A stretch of DNA of 64,000 bases from Chelatococcus sp. HY11 (lineage in GTDB: Bacteria; Pseudomonadota; Alphaproteobacteria; Rhizobiales; Beijerinckiaceae), in assembly GCF_018398335.1 (NCBI RefSeq), contig NZ_JAHBRX010000001.1, positions 1,612,001 to 1,676,000 on the forward strand, given 5' to 3'. Each line of letters begins with the position of its first letter. Position 1 is the first letter of the stretch. The notes under the pieces were generated by a model. The model ran no database searches. It had not been told where the DNA came from and saw only the letters and a list, made by a program, of their open reading frames with translations. Position numbers and translations under genes: made by a program. Positions 61,577 to 64,000 of this stretch are shown here, in pieces.

Positions 61577-63177
61577 TTCGCGGCAATCGAGAAGTTCGAT
61601 GGGCGGAAGTCCATGTAATACTGGCTATAGGGCGTCCAGTTGATCGTCTTCTTCATGGCATAGCCCGTGACCGGATTGTACAGCATGGTCATCGGCATAT
61701 CGTCCTGGAACGCGGTCAGCAGCTTGGCGAAAATGGCCTTGCGCTTGGCCTCATCGCTCTCCGCCTGCAGTTCCCGCGCGGCGGTGTTGAAAGCCTCGCT
61801 TGCCCCATAGAATTTCCAGCTCTTCTGGTTGTCCGTGTCCGGCCCCCAGAGGGCGAGAATTGAACCGGTCGGATCCGGCACACGATAGGTGTTCGACCAG
61901 GCGAAGACCTGCGCGCCAGGCTTGCGCACCTCGTTGAAGCTCTCCACGAAATCGATCCGGGCATTGATGCCCACGGCGCGCCACATCTCCTGGATGATCT
62001 GCGCCGCCTCGACGTTATAGAGATAGTAATTCGGGATCAGGCGATAGGAAATTTCCTGCCCCTTGTAGGAGCTTTCCCCGACGAGCTTCTTGGCGAGTTC
62101 GGGATTATAGTCGTAACCGGGGTTATCCTTGACATAAAGCGGTCCGAAACTTGGCAGCTGATGTCCGTTCGGCGCGTAAGTCTCGCCCTTCCACAAGGCA
62201 TCGATGAGCGCCTTGCGGTCGATTGCAAGGCTCATCGCATGGCGCAGCTTCTTGTCCGAGAGCACGGGGTCGTTCGTGTTGAACTGAAGCACGTGGCTGT
62301 TTTCGAGCGGCTCGGTCTTCAGCACGATGTCATTGTACTTCTTGAGGCTGTCCCACTGATCAGGCGGGATCTCGACAGCAATGTCGAAGTCCCCGGCAAC
62401 AAGGCCGGCAACGCGCGCCGCGACTTCGGGCACGGAGCGGAAGGTGATCGACTTTGCGGCGGGCGCCCCCTCGTAATACTCATCAAAGGCGACGAGCTTG
62501 ATGCGATCGTTTCTCTGATACTCCGAGAACTTGTAGGGACCAGTGCCGACCGGCTTCCAGCGCAGTGCCTTCGCCGCCTCGTCCATCCAGACCTTGGCCT
62601 CGACACCCTCCTTCTTGAAGGCGTTCCACGGCTCGTCGCAGATGATGAAGGACATGTAGCTCGACAGACGATGCGCGATGATCGGGTCATGCTGGGCGAC
62701 GGTAAATCGCACGGTGAAATCGTCGAGCTTGTCCACTCCGGTAAAGTTGCCGAAATAGACGCGGCCATCGGGATAGTAGGGCTTCTCGCCCCATAGGCGA
62801 TCCGGGGAGAAGGTCGCCAGCACGTCGTTGGCGTTGAAGGGGCTGCCGTCGTGGCATTGGACACCGCGCCTGAGCTTCACATCGAAGGTCGTCGGCGAGG
62901 TCCAGGACCAGCTCTCCGCCAGGCCCGGCACGAGATTGGCGCCGCCGTCGGCCGTCGGATGCGCGAAATCACGCCGGATGAGCGTGTCGAAGATCGAGTA
63001 ATAGGCACGCACGTCCACATTGCCTGTGCGCTCACCCGGGTCGAGCGCGCGCGCCAGCTCATTGACAGCGACGGTCACATCCGGGCGTTCGGCCGCCGTC
63101 GCGGACAGGCTTGGCAGAACAGCGAGGACAGCGGCAAGAGCGGCCCAGGCTGTCGTGATGGAGAGCCTTGATTTCAT
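61573..63177 (-). CDS. Family 5 solute-binding protein of the GDPD-linked importer
   Basis: 534 residues with a Sec signal (cleavage near ATAAE). Typical family 5 blocks: VDVRAYYSIFDTLIRRD, FDVKLRRGVQCHDGSPFNAN, VGTGPYKFSEYQRND and LRHAMSLAIDRKALIDALWK. GGAGG is 7 bases before the ATG at 63177. First transporter gene of an operon that includes a phosphodiesterase, so the ligand may be a glycerophosphodiester or another phosphodiester instead of a peptide. Confidence 0.9.
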   Translation of the reverse strand: MKSRLSITTAWAALAAVLAVLPSLSATAAERPDVTVAVNELARALDPGERTGNVDVRAYYSIFDTLIRRDFAHPTADGGANLVPGLAESWSWTSPTTFDVKLRRGVQCHDGSPFNANDVLATFSPDRLWGEKPYYPDGRVYFGNFTGVDKLDDFTVRFTVAQHDPIIAHRLSSYMSFIICDEPWNAFKKEGVEAKVWMDEAAKALRWKPVGTGPYKFSEYQRNDRIKLVAFDEYYEGAPAAKSITFRSVPEVAARVAGLVAGDFDIAVEIPPDQWDSLKKYNDIVLKTEPLENSHVLQFNTNDPVLSDKKLRHAMSLAIDRKALIDALWKGETYAPNGHQLPSFGPLYVKDNPGYDYNPELAKKLVGESSYKGQEISYRLIPNYYLYNVEAAQIIQEMWRAVGINARIDFVESFNEVRKPGAQVFAWSNTYRVPDPTGSILALWGPDTDNQKSWKFYGASEAFNTAARELQAESDEAKRKAIFAKLLTAFQDDMPMTMLYNPVTGYAMKKTINWTPYSQYYMDFRPSNFSIAAK

Positions 63178-63252
63178 CTGTATTCCTCCCATTCAACCGC
63201 CCCTATAGCGAGGCTTTTTGCATACTCGGCCTACGCCCATCGCGCGGCACAT

Positions 63253-64000
63253 TCAGTCAGGTCTTTCCCGAAACATGCGCTGCAGCGTATCAACCTTGGC
63301 AAGCTTGGCGAGCGAGCGACCGTGGTCTGTCCGCGACAGCTCAAGGATCAGCGTGTTGCAAATCGCCATCGGCACCGAAAGCGAATGAAACTCGCCTTCA
63401 TTGCCACGGGCCGCGACAAGCTGCGTGTCGCAGACCGGCATGCCGGCGTGACGGTCCGTCACGAGAAGTGTCGTCGCGCCGATGGTCTGGGCATAGCTCA
63501 CCACGCGGGACGCGCCGGGGCTGGCGTGCCGGAAGACGAAGACCACGACGATGTCCTGCGCTGTCAGGCTCAGGAGCGCGTCCGCGGCCTGCCAGTCGGC
63601 ATGGCCGACATGGCGCGCCCCATAGCCAGAGCGCACGAGCCTGCGCACAAAGATCTCGGCAAGACTGCTGGCATGACCCTCACCGAAGGCCAGGATGGTG
63701 TTGGCATCACGCAGCAAGCGCGCCGCGTGCACGATATCCGCGTCAGAGACCTGGGACGGCAGCGCGGCCAATGCACTGATCTCACCCTCGATCACGGACC
63801 CGAGCAGCGAATGCCCCTCCGCGCGCTTCAAGCGTCGCCGCACGCGCACCGACGCGTCGAGATCCGCCAGAATCGTATCCTGCAACGCTCCACGCATGTC
63901 CCGATAGGAAGAGAAGCCGAGCTTGCGGGCGAGCCGGCCCGCTGTCGAGGCATGAACGCCGGCTTTCGAGGCGACGAGATGGGCAGGCAAGAAGCTGCCC
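63253..64000 (-). CDS. RpiR/MurR-family regulator, N-terminus beyond the window
   Basis: At least 248 residues; the frame is open to the window edge and the visible N-terminus (SFLPAHLVASKAGVHASTAG) lies inside the helix-turn-helix, so the start is outside. The HTH continues RLARKLGFSSYRDMRGALQD. A SIS sugar-phosphate domain follows: ANTILAFGEGHASSLAEIFV, DIVVVFVFRHASPGASRVVS and IGATTLLVTDRHAGMP. It lies 75 bp upstream of the importer operon on the same strand. A SIS domain fits sensing of a phosphorylated product of the phosphodiesterase. Confidence 0.88.
   Translation of the reverse strand, partial: GSFLPAHLVASKAGVHASTAGRLARKLGFSSYRDMRGALQDTILADLDASVRVRRRLKRAEGHSLLGSVIEGEISALAALPSQVSDADIVHAARLLRDANTILAFGEGHASSLAEIFVRRLVRSGYGARHVGHADWQAADALLSLTAQDIVVVFVFRHASPGASRVVSYAQTIGATTLLVTDRHAGMPVCDTQLVAARGNEGEFHSLSVPMAICNTLILELSRTDHGRSLAKLAKVDTLQRMFRERPD

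Noticed and set aside
1-64000. CRISPR arrays, rRNA genes, riboswitches and intact insertion sequences
   Set aside because: No regular spacer-repeat array, no rRNA sequence, no riboswitch core and no complete transposase was recognised.

Overview
The window comes from a GC-rich alphaproteobacterium, most likely a soil- or plant-associated member of the Hyphomicrobiales (Rhizobiales). The reasons are the density of ABC importers with dedicated catabolic operons, the LysR/LacI/Lrp/RpiR style of local control, a P4-type integrase remnant next to tRNA-Ser, and an intergenic palindromic repeat (about 25588-25688) of a kind I know from Rhizobiales genomes. There are no rRNA genes, no CRISPR array and no intact transposase. 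Almost everything looks like accessory, catabolic or exported-protein DNA.

Layout. (1) 1-2481: a DUF1254 exported protein (cut by the window edge) divergent from an AraC-type regulator. (2) 3449-10188: a tightly overlapping six-gene operon coding for an exported DUF3604 protein (PHP-like metal motifs), an exported CxxC protein of unknown function, a membrane-anchored parvulin-type prolyl isomerase and three HupE/UreJ-type membrane proteins. This is the best candidate for an undescribed system. (3) 10347-12686: a small lipoprotein and a GMC oxidoreductase. (4) 13215-28696: a polyamine-type ABC importer followed by RraA-like, FMN hydroxyacid oxidase, a second (signal-less) DUF3604-like protein and a DapA-like lyase; then a divergent pair (AstE/DoeB-like protein and Lrp regulator) and a DadA-like oxidase, OCD-like, RidA, a beta-hydroxyacid dehydrogenase and an ABM protein. 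It looks like a pathway for an imported N-containing compound whose identity cannot be fixed from sequence.

(5) 29395-37699: arabinofuranosidase (GH51), an ArsR-type regulator with a fused sensory domain, and a complete oligopeptide-family importer, reading as an arabino-oligosaccharide uptake and hydrolysis operon. (6) 37878-38943: a broken integrase containing a piece of a foreign ABC ATPase gene, beside tRNA-Ser(GCU); probably an old island edge. (7) 39418-43395: a methyltransferase, an atypical SDR plus DapA-like pair, and a divergent LysR regulator with a perfect 8-bp inverted repeat between them. (8) 43509-53482: a sugar-type ABC importer in one run with enoyl-CoA hydratase, a signal-less solute-binding-protein homologue, a family III CoA-transferase and an SDR, with a divergent LacI regulator and two palindromic operators. 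(9) 53520-56945: an exported multidomain protein with a papain-like Cys-His-Asn region, an RTX-like segment and a DUF4214-like tail, then a lectin-like exported protein. (10) 57167-64000: a dipeptide-type ABC importer with a glycerophosphodiesterase embedded in the operon, under an RpiR regulator; the layout recalls the agrocinopine (acc) system of Ti plasmids.

All functional statements rest on motif reading and recalled family knowledge; no database search was possible.
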